DNA of 64,000 nt from Prevotella sp. UBA2742 (GCA_002353485.1 DEJS01000010.1:1-64000); one strand, 5' to 3'. Counted from the stretch's first letter, positions 35,704 to 45,297 are shown. Program-made: numbers and translations. Notes: generated by a model not told the origin, from the letters alone.

Positions 35704-36905
35704 TAATTAGGGGCTTGTTTGTAGCAGAAGTATGCTATGAATGAATATAGTATGTTCGGTATCCAGGCTGCGAGCATGGGCGGTGTGCCTGCGTTGATGG
35801 CGAAGGTGGCGCTGATGGTCTGCAGCAGGATGTAGGTAAAGGAGAGGGCGAGTCCTATGCCGAGGTACAGGCCCATGCCTCCCTTTCGCTTGCGGGAGGA
35901 GAGGCTGACGCCGATGAGCGTCAGTATGAAGGAGGCAAAGCTGGAGGCGATGCGCTTGTGGTACTCCACTTCGTACTGCACGACGTTCGAGCTGCCGCGC
36001 TCCTGCTGTTTCGATATGTACCTGAGCAGCTCGGGCGAGGTAAAGGTCTCTTGCTGGCCTTTGGAGAAGACGAGGTCCATGGGCTCCATTTGTATGAGGG
36101 TGTCTATCTCGTTGCCGCTCTTTATCTGTTCGCGCATGCCGCGCAGGGTACGTATCTTGTAGTTGCGGGCCTTCCAGTGGTAGCGCTCGTCGGCTATGGT
36201 GTCGTACTGTATGACGGAGGCGTTCATCTGCGACACCAGTTTCTTGTTGTCGAACTTGTAGAGCGCAAAGCCGTAGCCGGTCTTGCGGAGGTCGTCGTAC
36301 TGTGCCATGTAGGCCACCACGCCCCGGTCTACCATGAGCTGTATGTTGGAGGCCGATGTGTTCTTCTTGTTGTTCTTGTAGAGCGACTCGAAGTCGTGAC
36401 GTACCACGGTGCCCTTCGGTATGATGTAGGCTCCGAGGAAGAAGTTGAGCGTGGCGATGAGTGCTGCCGAGATGAGGTAGGGCCTTAGGAGCCGCTTGAA
36501 TGACATTCCGCAGGCCAGCATGGCGATGATTTCCGAGTTGCCGGCAAGCTTTGACGTGAAGAAGATGACGGCGATGAAGACGAAGAGCGGTGAGAAGAGA
36601 TTGGCGAAGTAGGGCACGAAGTTGGCGTAGTAGTCGAATACGATGGCCCGTAGCGGTGCGTGATAGGTGGTGAACTTGGCCAGGTTCTCGTTGACGTCGA
36701 ATACGATGCTGATGGAGATGATGAGCAGAATGGAGTATATGTAGGTACCTATGAACTTCTTGATGATGTACCAGTCCATTCGTTTCACAAAGCGCAGCGG
36801 GTTGTATCGCTTCAGGCGGGCCAGCGTCTGCCATAGCTTGCTGGCCTTGAGTCGGCGCCAGTTGCGGCGCAGGCTCCAGCGGTGGTGGGTGAGCTTCTTG
36901 TTCAT
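35703..36905 (-). CDS. LptF/LptG family permease (YjgP/YjgQ)
   Basis: This 400-aa membrane protein begins MNKKLTHHRWSLRRNWRRL, has three N-terminal membrane helices (about 50-125), a periplasmic beta-jellyroll and three C-terminal helices, with the family feature MDWYIIKKFIGTYIY. It is a permease subunit of the LPS-transport ABC complex LptBFG. ATG 36905 overlaps the tgt stop (ATGA), so the longer frame to 36944 is rejected. A long basic N-terminal extension (about 40 aa) is unusual for LptF/G. F and G cannot be told apart here. Confidence 0.9.
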
Positions 36906-38029
36906 CTGCGGCGGCCAAGGTTGTCTATTACGGAGCGCTTCCACTGTGTGAAGTCGCCTTGTTCGATGTGGCGGCGGGCGTCGCCCACCAGCCGTAGGTA
37001 GAAGGCCAGGTTATGGATGGAGGCTATCTGCAGTGCCAGCAGCTCCTGTGCCTTGAAGAGGTGGTGCAGGTATGCCTTGGTGTGCAGTCGGTCCAGCGGA
37101 CAGCCTTCGGGGGCGATGGGCGTGAAGTCGTCCTGCCACTTCTGGTTGCGCATGTTCATGGTGCCCTCGTATGTAAAGAGCATGGCGTTGCGGCCGTTGC
37201 GCGTGGGCATGACGCAGTCAAACATGTCGACGCCGCGTTCTATGGCTTCGAGAATGTTCTGAGGCGTGCCGACGCCCATGAGGTAGCGCGGACGGTCCTT
37301 GGGCAGGATGTCGTTGACCACTTCTATCATGTCGTACATCACCTCGGTGGGCTCGCCCACGGCCAGCCCGCCGATGGCGTTGCCCTCGGCCCCCTTGTCG
37401 GCTACGTACTTGGCAGCCTCGCTGCGCAGGTCCTTGTAGGTGCAGCCCTGCACGATGGGGAAGAGGGCCTGGCGGTGTCCGTAGAGCGGCTCGGTCTCGT
37501 TGAAGCGCTTGATGCAGCGGTCCAGCCAGCGCTGTGTGAGGGCGAGCGACTGCTTGGCATACTGATAGTCCGACTGTCCGGGCGGGCACTCGTCGAAGGC
37601 CATCATAATGTCGGCCCCGATGACGCGCTGGGTGTCCATGACGTTCTCGGGGGTGAACATGTGCTTTGAACCGTCGATGTGTGAGCGGAACTCGCAGCCC
37701 TCCTCGCGCAGCTTGCGGATACCGGTGAGCGAGAAGACCTGAAAGCCACCTGAGTCGGTGAGTATGGGACGGTCCCAGGTATTGAACCGGTGCAGACCGC
37801 CGGCCTTGCGCAGGATGTCGAGTCCGGGACGCAGGTAGAGGTGGTAGGTGTTGCCCAGTATGATCTGGGCCTCGACCTGCTGGCGCAGCTCGCTGAAGTG
37901 TACGCCCTTGACGGCTCCGCAGGTGCCTACGGGCATGAAGATAGGCGTCTGTATCTGGCCGTGGTCAGTGGTGATGATGCCGGTGCGGGCCGAGCTGTAG
38001 GGGTCGTTATGTTGTAGGGAAAAGGTCAT
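36902..38029 (-). CDS. tgt: tRNA-guanine transglycosylase (queuosine)
   Basis: This 375-aa TIM-barrel enzyme has the catalytic Asp in LTDSGGFQVFS, GGLAVGEP and the second Asp region FDCVMPTRNGRNA. It swaps guanine 34 for preQ1 in tRNAs for Asp, Asn, His and Tyr. The CxCxxC zinc motif that classical bacterial Tgt proteins carry before SRAYLHHLF is absent: the segment reads PIAPEGCPLDRLHTKAYL. The gene starts directly after the lon stop (TAAATG) and overlaps the lptF/G-like gene by ATGA, so all belong to one operon. Confidence 0.93.
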   Translation of the reverse strand: MTFSLQHNDPYSSARTGIITTDHGQIQTPIFMPVGTCGAVKGVHFSELRQQVEAQIILGNTYHLYLRPGLDILRKAGGLHRFNTWDRPILTDSGGFQVFSLTGIRKLREEGCEFRSHIDGSKHMFTPENVMDTQRVIGADIMMAFDECPPGQSDYQYAKQSLALTQRWLDRCIKRFNETEPLYGHRQALFPIVQGCTYKDLRSEAAKYVADKGAEGNAIGGLAVGEPTEVMYDMIEVVNDILPKDRPRYLMGVGTPQNILEAIERGVDMFDCVMPTRNGRNAMLFTYEGTMNMRNQKWQDDFTPIAPEGCPLDRLHTKAYLHHLFKAQELLALQIASIHNLAFYLRLVGDARRHIEQGDFTQWKRSVIDNLGRRR

Positions 38030-40504
38030 TTACTTGTCTTTATCGCTGTTTTCTTCTGGAATGTCGAAGTGGGTGGGGTTGTCCACCAGCTCGTCGGTGA
38101 GGGCGAAGCGCCAGACGTCCTGTATGTTCTCTACGTAGTGGAAGGTGACGCCCTTGAGGTACATGTCGGGTATCTCGTCGATGTCCTTCTCGTTCTCGCG
38201 GCACATGACAATGTCGGTGATGCCGGCGCGCTTGGCGGCGAGAATCTTCTCCTTGATACCGCCTACGGGTAGCACCTTGCCGCGCAGGGTGATTTCGCCC
38301 GTCATGGCCGTGTTGCGGCGTACCTTGCGCTGGGTGAGGGCCGAGGCGATGGAGGTGGCTATGGTGATGCCGGCCGAGGGGCCGTCCTTAGGCGTGGCGC
38401 CTTCGGGCACGTGGATGTGGATGTTCCAGTGGTCGAAGATGCGGTAGTCGACGCCGAGTGTGTCGACGTGAGCCTTGACGTACTCTAGGGCTATGACGGC
38501 CGACTCCTTCATGACGTCGCCCAGGTTGCCGGTGAGCGTCAGCTTGGCACCCTTGCCCTTCGACAGGGAGGTCTCGATGAAGAGTATCTCGCCGCCGACG
38601 CTGGTCCATGCCAGTCCGGTGACGACGCCGGCGTAGGCGTTGCCCTGGTAGATGTCGCGGTAGAAGGGGGGCTTGCCCAGCAGGTCCTCTATCTCGGCGG
38701 GCGTTATCTTTGTCGTGGGCAGCTCGCCGCCCTCCGAGGCTTTGCGGAAGGCCAGCTTGCGCAGGGCTTTGTTGATCTGCTTCTCCAGCTGTCGCACGCC
38801 GCTCTCGCGGGTGTACTGCTCTATGATTTTCTCGATGGCGGCCTTGGTGAAGGTCAGGTGGCGGTCGGTGAGGCCCGTGTTCTCCTTCTCCTTCGGCACG
38901 AGGTGGCGCTTGGCTATTTCGTACTTCTCTTCGGTAATGTAGCCGCTGACCTCTATCACCTCCATGCGGTCGAGCAGGGGGCGGGGTATGGTGCCGAGAT
39001 TGTTGGCGGTGGCTATGAACATGACCTTCGACAGGTCGTAGTCGACGTCGAGGTAGTTGTCGTGGAAGGCACCGTTCTGTTCGGGGTCGAGCACTTCCAG
39101 GAGTGCCGATGCGGGGTCGCCGTTGTGGGTGCTCTGCGTCACCTTGTCTATCTCGTCGAGGATGAAGACGGGGTTTGAGGAGCCTGCCTTCTGGATGTTC
39201 TTGATGATGCGTCCGGGCATGGCGCCGACGTAGGTACGGCGGTGCCCGCGAATCTCGGCCTCGTCGTGCAGTCCGCCGAGGCTTACGCGGACGTACTTAC
39301 GCTTCAGCGCGTCGGCAATGGACTTGCCGAGCGATGTCTTTCCGACGCCCGGGGGTCCGTAGAGACAGAGTATGGGCGACTTGAGGTCGCCGCGAAGTGA
39401 GAGCACGGCGATGTACTCCAGGATGCGCTCCTTGACTTTTTCCATGCCGTAGTGGTCGCGGTCGAGTATCTTGCGGGCGCGCTTCAGGTCCAGGTCGTCC
39501 TCGGTGTATTCGCCCCAGGGCAGCGAGACGAGGGTCTGCAGGTAGGTGAGCTGTACGTTGAAGTCGGGCGAGTTGGGGTTGACCTGGTCCAGCTTCTCGG
39601 CTTCCTTGTAGAAGTACTTCTCTACCTCCTGAGGCCATTTCTTCGTTTTCGCCTTCTCCATGAGGTCCTTTTTCTCCGGTGACGTGTCGCCCGACATCTC
39701 GGCCTGGAGGTTCTTAATCTGCTGCTGCAGGAAGTAGTTGCGCTGCTGCTCGTCGATGTCGTCGCGTGTCTTGTTGCGGATGTCGTTCTTCAGCGTGAGC
39801 AGGTTGAGCTCGCGATTGATGATGCGCAGGGTGTTGAAGAGTCGTTCCTTGATGGACTCGGTCTGCAGGAGCGCCATTTTCTCGTTGACGGAGAAGGGCA
39901 TGTTGGAGCAGACGAAGTTGAGCGCCATGACGTCGTTGTTGATGTTCTTGACGGCAAAGGAGGCCTCGTCGGGTATTTCCTCGTTAAGGCTGACGTACTC
40001 GTTGAGCGAGTTGCGCAGGTCTTCCATGGCGGTCTTGAACTCTATGTCGCGCTTGTTGACCATCTTCTCGGGGGCCTTGCTGACGGTGCCTACGAGGTAG
40101 GGGGTGTAGCGCACGATGTCTTTCAGGCGTATGCGTCCCAGACCCTGTACGATGGCGGTGATATTGCCGTTGGGCAGTGTCAGCGTCTTGATGACCTTGG
40201 CGAAGACGCCCGTGTCGTGGAGGTCAGTGCGTATGGGCACTTCCACCTCGGGGTCGCGCTGTGTGAAGACGCCGATGATGAGCTGTTTTTTCTCGGCTAC
40301 GCGGATGAGCTTCATGCTGGACTCGCGGCCGATGAGTATGGGCGACAGCACGCCCGGGAAGAGTACGAGGTTGCGAACGGTCAGTATGGGAAGCTCGTCG
40401 GGCAGTTCCTGGTCAATGATGTCGTAGATGTCGCCTTCGACGTCGGCTATCATTGAGAACGACCGGTTCTGGTTATCCAGATACATTGAAATTTTGCTGT
40501 TCAT
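38030..40504 (-). CDS. lon: ATP-dependent Lon protease
   Basis: This 824-aa protein has an N-terminal substrate domain (PILTVRNLVLFPGVLSPI near 38-55), an AAA+ module with Walker A GPPGVGKTS (about 385) and Walker B FILDEIDKV, and a protease domain whose Ser is in PKDGPSAGI and whose Lys is in GGIKEKILAAKRAG. It degrades misfolded and regulatory proteins in the cytoplasm. The start shares the A of the upstream MATE-fusion stop (TAATG), so expression is tied to that gene. Its N-terminus is longer than that of E. coli Lon. Confidence 0.96.
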   Translation of the reverse strand: MNSKISMYLDNQNRSFSMIADVEGDIYDIIDQELPDELPILTVRNLVLFPGVLSPILIGRESSMKLIRVAEKKQLIIGVFTQRDPEVEVPIRTDLHDTGVFAKVIKTLTLPNGNITAIVQGLGRIRLKDIVRYTPYLVGTVSKAPEKMVNKRDIEFKTAMEDLRNSLNEYVSLNEEIPDEASFAVKNINNDVMALNFVCSNMPFSVNEKMALLQTESIKERLFNTLRIINRELNLLTLKNDIRNKTRDDIDEQQRNYFLQQQIKNLQAEMSGDTSPEKKDLMEKAKTKKWPQEVEKYFYKEAEKLDQVNPNSPDFNVQLTYLQTLVSLPWGEYTEDDLDLKRARKILDRDHYGMEKVKERILEYIAVLSLRGDLKSPILCLYGPPGVGKTSLGKSIADALKRKYVRVSLGGLHDEAEIRGHRRTYVGAMPGRIIKNIQKAGSSNPVFILDEIDKVTQSTHNGDPASALLEVLDPEQNGAFHDNYLDVDYDLSKVMFIATANNLGTIPRPLLDRMEVIEVSGYITEEKYEIAKRHLVPKEKENTGLTDRHLTFTKAAIEKIIEQYTRESGVRQLEKQINKALRKLAFRKASEGGELPTTKITPAEIEDLLGKPPFYRDIYQGNAYAGVVTGLAWTSVGGEILFIETSLSKGKGAKLTLTGNLGDVMKESAVIALEYVKAHVDTLGVDYRIFDHWNIHIHVPEGATPKDGPSAGITIATSIASALTQRKVRRNTAMTGEITLRGKVLPVGGIKEKILAAKRAGITDIVMCRENEKDIDEIPDMYLKGVTFHYVENIQDVWRFALTDELVDNPTHFDIPEENSDKDK

Positions 40505-42288
40505 TATTTGTCAGTGTGTGATAATTGTCTGTAGATGAATACGGTGTTTTGGCCGTACATGTATTTGTAGGTGATGTCGGGGATGATGTTGGTGACCAGT
40601 CGGAGTCCGAGGTGCTGGTACTCCTTGTTGCCGATGTTGGGGTCGGCCATTTTGCCCGCCTTGATGGGGTCGAAGGGCTTGCCGGCATCCTTGATGGTGA
40701 CGAAGACAGCGTCGTTGGTGACGTTGAAATGAACGTCGAAGGAGTGGTGGGTGATGTGTCCTGCGGAGTGCTTGGCAATGTTTGTCATGAGCTCTTCGCA
40801 GCAGAGGTTCACCTCGAAGAGCGTGGTGGCGTCGATGCCGGTGGTCTTGAGGAACTGGTCGATCTGCTGGAGGACGGTGTAGACGTCGTCAGTCTGGTAG
40901 GGTATGGAACGGTCGAAGGTGTAGCCCTCCTGCTTGTTGGGTATCATGGTGAGCGCCGAGATACTGGAGTGCTGGCGTCGGCTCTGTATGTAGGTGAGGG
41001 TGAGCTGTGCCAGGAGTACGAGTGCGGCACCTATGGCGTAGCCCCACCAGAGTTCGATGTTCTCCGACTCGGCAGCCAGCCATACCATGAGCACGAGCGA
41101 TATGGTCTGTGCGGCCGCCGTGGTGACGCTGGCTCCCTCGTGTCCTACCAGCTGATAGGCACTGAGGAGAATCTGGGTGGTGGCAAAGGGTATGAGCATG
41201 AGTGCAAAGATGCGCAGCACATGGTTGAGCTCGGCGGCCAGGGTGGCGTCGGTAACGCCGAAGAGGAGGCCTACGAGTCCGGGTATATACATGATGACGA
41301 TGAGCGCGGCAACGAGTACGGAGATGATGACGAGAGCCTCGCGGACGAGTATCTGCAGTCCGCGCAGGTCGCGTTCGCCGACGAGAATGCCTCCTACGGC
41401 GAAGAGGGACTCGATGATGCCGTCAATGAAGACGTAGGAGAGCAGCAGCATCTGCAGGCATACGGACCAGAGGAAGAGCCCGTCGGCACCGAGGTAGTGG
41501 AGCACGATGGCGTTGATGACGAGTATGGTGACGGCCATGAGCGAGTTGCTCAGGGTGATGGGGGCACCCTCCTTGATGTTGTGAAGGAAGATGGAGAAGA
41601 AGTCGCGTCCGGGCCACTTGAGCTTGTAGGAACTGGTGGGCTTGCGGAGATAGTTGGTGAGGATGAGGATGTTGAAGACGAACATGGAGAGTGAGCCGAG
41701 TGCTGCACCCATGACGCCCATGTCGAGGGCCCAGATGAACGCGACGTCGGCAATGCCGTTGGCGAGGGCTCCCGCGACGACGGCCTTGGTGACGATGCGG
41801 GGGCGTCCGTCGGTGGCCACGAAGAGACAGAGACCGTAGGACATCATTTGCAGCCAGCCACCCAGTGCGTAGGTGTGGATGTACTGGTAGGCCATCTCGT
41901 CGAGTCGGGGGTCGTCAGAGAGATAGGCTACAATGTCGCGGCTGAAGAAGCTGATGGCCAGCGAGACGACGAGTCCGAAGGTCATGACGGAAATCAGCGT
42001 GGAGGTGAAGGTGCGGGCCACCTTGTCCTTGTCGTTGCAGCCGATGGCTTGTGCGCACATGGCGTTGGAACCGAAACAGATGAGGAAGCCCATGCAGTTC
42101 AGAACCTCGACGAAGGGGAGCACGAGGTTGATGGCTGATACGGCATCGGGGCCTACGATGTGGCCTACAATCATGGAGTCGGCAGTGTGGGCCAGCTGAG
42201 TGGCTGCTGCCGTGAGCACGGCGGCCAGCACGAAGTTCTTCAGCGCCTTGGAGACGATGAATTTGTTCCTTTTGAGTTCAGTTGCCAT
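40504..42288 (-). CDS. MATE family transporter fused to an RsbW-like (HATPase) domain
   Basis: This 594-aa protein has two parts. Residues about 1-450 have 12 hydrophobic segments of the MATE fold (VLTAAATQLAHTADSMIVGHIVG near the N-terminus, written here across a helix). Residues about 465-594 are a GHKL ATPase domain of the anti-sigma kinase type: N-box EELMTNIAKHS, G1 box IKDAGKPFDP and G2 box QHLGLRLVTNI. That domain resembles the separate RsbW-like protein at 56379-56789, including the shared pattern DxGKxFDP and ADPN/ADPD. A transporter carrying a signalling ATPase is unusual. It heads the operon with lon, tgt, lptF/G-like and DEAD-box genes. Confidence 0.88.
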   Translation of the reverse strand: MATELKRNKFIVSKALKNFVLAAVLTAAATQLAHTADSMIVGHIVGPDAVSAINLVLPFVEVLNCMGFLICFGSNAMCAQAIGCNDKDKVARTFTSTLISVMTFGLVVSLAISFFSRDIVAYLSDDPRLDEMAYQYIHTYALGGWLQMMSYGLCLFVATDGRPRIVTKAVVAGALANGIADVAFIWALDMGVMGAALGSLSMFVFNILILTNYLRKPTSSYKLKWPGRDFFSIFLHNIKEGAPITLSNSLMAVTILVINAIVLHYLGADGLFLWSVCLQMLLLSYVFIDGIIESLFAVGGILVGERDLRGLQILVREALVIISVLVAALIVIMYIPGLVGLLFGVTDATLAAELNHVLRIFALMLIPFATTQILLSAYQLVGHEGASVTTAAAQTISLVLMVWLAAESENIELWWGYAIGAALVLLAQLTLTYIQSRRQHSSISALTMIPNKQEGYTFDRSIPYQTDDVYTVLQQIDQFLKTTGIDATTLFEVNLCCEELMTNIAKHSAGHITHHSFDVHFNVTNDAVFVTIKDAGKPFDPIKAGKMADPNIGNKEYQHLGLRLVTNIIPDITYKYMYGQNTVFIYRQLSHTDK

Positions 42289-42323
42289 GTGTGATGTTTC
42301 TTTTGAATTTCATTAACGAGGTG

Positions 42324-42331
42324 CAAAGGTA
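42324..42331 (-). promoter_or_regulatory. -7 element of the MATE-lon-tgt operon
   Basis: Minus-strand TACCTTTG matches TAnnTTTG, 36 nt before ATG 42288. No good -33 TTTG was seen at the expected spacing. Confidence 0.5.
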
Positions 42332-42374
42332 CAACATTTTCGGGAAATAATGCGTGATTGATAAGATATTTTAA

Positions 42375-42382
42375 TATCTTTG
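42375..42382 (+). promoter_or_regulatory. -7 element of the tRNA methyltransferase gene
   Basis: TATCTTTG (42375-42382) is a perfect -7 box only 8 nt before ATG 42391, which suggests a very short or absent leader. It also rules out the longer frame that begins at 42358. Confidence 0.5.
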
Positions 42383-42390
42383 CACCGGAA

Positions 42391-43071
42391 ATGAGCTTTC
42401 GGTTTAAAGAATTTACGATAGAGCAGGAGCTGTGTGCCATGAAGGTGGGCACGGACGGTGTGCTGCTGGGTGCCTGGGCGCGAGGTGGTGCCCAGGTGCT
42501 GGATGCGGGCACGGGCTGCGGTGTGATAGCCCTGATGATGGCCCAGCGCTATGCGGAGGCCGTGGTGGAGGCCGTGGACGTGGACGAGGGTGCTGTGCGG
42601 CAGGCTCGGGCGAACGTGGCGGCAGCGGGTCTGGAGGACCGCATAAGGGTGCGCCAGGAGGCGCTGCAGCGGCTGGCGGAGCGTGACGGGGAGACGGGAC
42701 GGTACGATGCCGTGGTTTGTAACCCTCCGTTCTTTATCGACGCGGTGCCTGCGCCGGACGCCCAGCGTAACATGGCGCGCCATACCGGTATGCTGACCTA
42801 CGCGGAACTGATGGAGGCGGCGTGGCGGCTGCTGTCGGACGAGGGGGAGCTGAGTGTGGTGGTGCCTTTCGACTACCGGCAGCGGATGGAGGACGAGGCG
42901 ACGTTCAGGGGGTTCTTCCCGAGCAGGACGTGTGCGGTGAAGACCGTGGAGCGGAAACCGCCGAGACGCTATCTGCTGGCGTTCAGGAAACAGCCGTGCC
43001 ACTGTGAGCACGAGGCGCTGACGATAGGTGACGAGAAGTACCGGGCGCTGACGAAGGACTTTTATCTTTAA
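42391..43071 (+). CDS. tRNA1(Val) adenine-37 N6-methyltransferase family protein
   Basis: This 226-aa class I SAM methyltransferase shows FTIEQELCAMKVGTDGVLLG, the SAM loop VLDAGTGCGVIALMMA, acidic EAVDVDEGAV and the catalytic NPPF (CNPPFFIDA), as in YfiC/TrmN6. It methylates N6 of adenine 37 of valine tRNA1. The start ATG 42391 follows the -7 box. It converges on the GH25 gene with a 10-nt gap and no visible terminator. Confidence 0.9.
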   Translation: MSFRFKEFTIEQELCAMKVGTDGVLLGAWARGGAQVLDAGTGCGVIALMMAQRYAEAVVEAVDVDEGAVRQARANVAAAGLEDRIRVRQEALQRLAERDGETGRYDAVVCNPPFFIDAVPAPDAQRNMARHTGMLTYAELMEAAWRLLSDEGELSVVVPFDYRQRMEDEATFRGFFPSRTCAVKTVERKPPRRYLLAFRKQPCHCEHEALTIGDEKYRALTKDFYL

Positions 43072-43081
43072 CCCCTGTTTT

Positions 43082-44464
43082 TTATTTGTGGAAGCCGGTG
43101 CGGACGAAGTCGTCGTACTGGCCTTGGTAACCGTTGAAGACGTTGATGTCGACGGGGCCGTGGATGCCCTGTACGCGTCCGTCGGGGGTGAGCTGCCAGT
43201 AGACCAGCTTGAGGTCGGGCTTGTACTCGCCGTAACGGGCTATCCATACGTTGTAGCGCTGCTTGATGTCGGCAGCGTTTTGCATGTGGCGGTTGACGAA
43301 CTGCTGGTTGACGTAGAGTATGGGCCGCATGTGGGTGCGTCGCTCGACGTAGTCCATGAAGGTGCGTATGCGGTGGAGCAGGACCTCGGTGCCGCCTATC
43401 TTGCGTATCTGGCTTTCCGTGGGCTCGACGTCGAGCACGGGTGGGAAGTCGCCTTGTCGGAAGAGGGTGTGGTTGACGAAGTACTTGGCCTGGTCGAGTG
43501 CTGACGACTTGAGGGAGAAGAAGTGGTAGGCACCAACGTGGATGCCCTGGGCTCGTGCCGCGGCATAGTCCTTGAGGTAGTAGCGGTTGCGGACGGTGGT
43601 GCCCTCGGTGCTCTTGATGTAGGCGAAGGACACGGGGAAGGAGGCTCCTTCGGTGGGATGTTTGGGTCCGAGGGAGGTGATGCGCAGGTTGAACCAGTCG
43701 ATGGCATAGCGCTTGCGGCCTTTCTCGTGCTGGTGTCGCGAGATGTCGATGCCGTAGATGCGCTCGGCGGTATAGCGCAGGCGTTCGCCGAGGAAACGGT
43801 CTTCCTTCCACTGTCCGGCACGGACGCTATGGCGAGGCGACGACTCGAAGCCGAAGCCGTGGCGGCGGTCGTGCTGCCAGAGGCCGTCGTAGTGAGTGCC
43901 GTCGGTCTGGTCGTAGGTACCCTGTCCGTGGGCTTCGAGGAGGGCGTTCATCTGTCCGCGGTAGGTGCCGAGGGAGTCGGTACGTGTGGCGTAGACGATG
44001 CTGTCGGCGACGAAGACGGCGCGTACGACGCGCTGCTGGCTGTCGAGCAGGATGACGGGTCCGCTGACGCGGCCGCGACGGTAATGGCCTGCCTTCCAGT
44101 AGCCTCCGGCGGTGATGACGGCTGGCAGGAGACGGTCCTTGGCCGCAATGCGGCGGGTGGTGGTCTTGAGGGGTGTGGCACAGCTGGCCAGGTCAGCCTG
44201 TCGGCGGAGGTAGGTGTGGTACTGGGCAATGAGGTCGTAGCCCTCGTCGATGACGGTATGGGTGCGGAGGTAGTATCTGAGCTCGTGGAGCTGGACGGAG
44301 TCGACGGGCTGGTGGTGGTAGACGACGGTTTCTATCTTGTCGGGTATGTGTGGTCGCTGCCGTCTGGGGGCAACGGCCGGGTGGAGGAAGGTGAGGAAGG
44401 CCAGTACGAGGAGGTCGGCGAAGAGTTTGCGGTTCATGGCGTGAGGTGTGTGTGGTAGGGTCAT
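43082..44464 (-). CDS. MORN-repeat protein with GH25 lysozyme domain
   Basis: This 460-aa protein has a hydrophobic N-terminal segment (about 10-32, signal or anchor), a helical region, two or three MORN-like units (GTYRGQMNALLEAHGQGTY, then YDGLWQHDRRHGFGF) at about 170-230, and a C-terminal GH25 muramidase domain (YGIDISRHQ, FAYIKSTEGT, VLDVEPTES). GH25 enzymes cut peptidoglycan between MurNAc and GlcNAc. The ATG at 44464 overlaps the NudC stop (ATGA); ATG 44437 would give a neater signal peptide. It may remodel cell walls or act on other bacteria. Confidence 0.85.
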   Translation of the reverse strand: MTLPHTPHAMNRKLFADLLVLAFLTFLHPAVAPRRQRPHIPDKIETVVYHHQPVDSVQLHELRYYLRTHTVIDEGYDLIAQYHTYLRRQADLASCATPLKTTTRRIAAKDRLLPAVITAGGYWKAGHYRRGRVSGPVILLDSQQRVVRAVFVADSIVYATRTDSLGTYRGQMNALLEAHGQGTYDQTDGTHYDGLWQHDRRHGFGFESSPRHSVRAGQWKEDRFLGERLRYTAERIYGIDISRHQHEKGRKRYAIDWFNLRITSLGPKHPTEGASFPVSFAYIKSTEGTTVRNRYYLKDYAAARAQGIHVGAYHFFSLKSSALDQAKYFVNHTLFRQGDFPPVLDVEPTESQIRKIGGTEVLLHRIRTFMDYVERRTHMRPILYVNQQFVNRHMQNAADIKQRYNVWIARYGEYKPDLKLVYWQLTPDGRVQGIHGPVDINVFNGYQGQYDDFVRTGFHK

Positions 44465-45237
44465 AGGGTTTCCTCCAACCAGTGGTCGATGAGCTGTCGG
44501 GCGATGCTTAGTTTCTCGGGAATGTGAGGCAGGTGGTCGCGGTCGAACCAGGAACCTTTGGAGAGCTCGGAGCGCTGCAGGTGGATGCGGCCGTGGTCGT
44601 AGTCGGCGGTGAAGCCTACCATGAGTCCGCAGGGGTAGGGCCAGGGCTGTGAGCCGAAGTAGCGCAGGTTGGTGATGTGGAGCCCAGTCTCCTCCATCAC
44701 TTCACGGTGTACGGCCTCTTCGAGCGTCTCGCCGGTCTCGACGAAGCCGGCGACGAGTCCGTAATGGTTGTCGCGGAAGTTGTTGGCATGGACGAGGAGC
44801 ACCTCTTCCTTGCCTTCGGGAACGCCATCGCGGACGGCAGGCTTGCGGCGGATGAGCACGATGATGGCTATGGCAAGGGAGGGCCATAGCTCCTTGCCGC
44901 AGTGTTCGCACTTCTTGGAGATGGGGGTGTCGAAGCGCATGGGACCGCCGCAGACGCCGCAGTACTTGGTGTTATGGTCCCAGTAGAGCAGTTCGTGGCA
45001 CTTGCCGGCCTTGAGGTAGTCGGCGTGCTGGAGCTTATAGTATGACTGGCGCAGGGGGCACATCTCGTAGCGGTCGGAGGTGGTGAGCGGCTGGTCGATG
45101 CGGTAGGCCTTGTCGCCGTCGATGTCCATGACGGTGGTCCAGGGCTTGGTGTCGACGGGGGGCAAGGTGGGGATGGCGTAGCCGTCGGCTATGCGCTCGA
45201 GGACGAGGTCGGACTGGCAGAAGACGAAGTAGTGCAT
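44461..45237 (-). CDS. nudC: NAD+ diphosphatase (NudC family)
   Basis: This 258-aa protein has a zinc ribbon (CGVCGG, then CEHCGKELWPS near 90-115) and a Nudix box with the spacing G-x5-E-x7-RE-x2-EE-x-G (start GFVETGETLEE, then REVMEETGL), followed by SQPWPYPCGLMVGF, the NudC-specific SQPWPxPxS-like motif in variant form. It splits NAD(H) to NMN(H) and AMP and can remove NAD caps from RNA. It is coupled to the GH25 gene by a 4-nt overlap. Confidence 0.9.
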   Translation of the reverse strand: MHYFVFCQSDLVLERIADGYAIPTLPPVDTKPWTTVMDIDGDKAYRIDQPLTTSDRYEMCPLRQSYYKLQHADYLKAGKCHELLYWDHNTKYCGVCGGPMRFDTPISKKCEHCGKELWPSLAIAIIVLIRRKPAVRDGVPEGKEEVLLVHANNFRDNHYGLVAGFVETGETLEEAVHREVMEETGLHITNLRYFGSQPWPYPCGLMVGFTADYDHGRIHLQRSELSKGSWFDRDHLPHIPEKLSIARQLIDHWLEETL

Positions 45238-45240
45238 GGG

Positions 45241-45297
45241 TATTTAGGGTGGGTGTTGTGGGTGTTGTGGGTATTGTGGGTGGTAGTGGGTGGGTTA
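45241..45297 (+). repeat. G-rich repeat tract (GGGTGTTGTGGGTGTTGTGG)
   Basis: Imperfect 9-nt units of GGGTGTTGT type fill the gap between the nucleotidase and nudC genes. The tract resembles 34250-34280. Both lie in the short spacer between minus-strand genes. Confidence 0.65.

Noticed and set aside
35707..36918. 403-aa frame on the minus strand
   Set aside because: It is a shifted frame of the lptF/G-like gene, rich in His/Arg/Leu without membrane helices; the 35703-36905 frame has the family features.
40525..41694. 389-aa + strand frame opposite the MATE fusion
   Set aside because: It is a Gly/Asp/Glu/Val-rich antisense shadow without recognisable domain.
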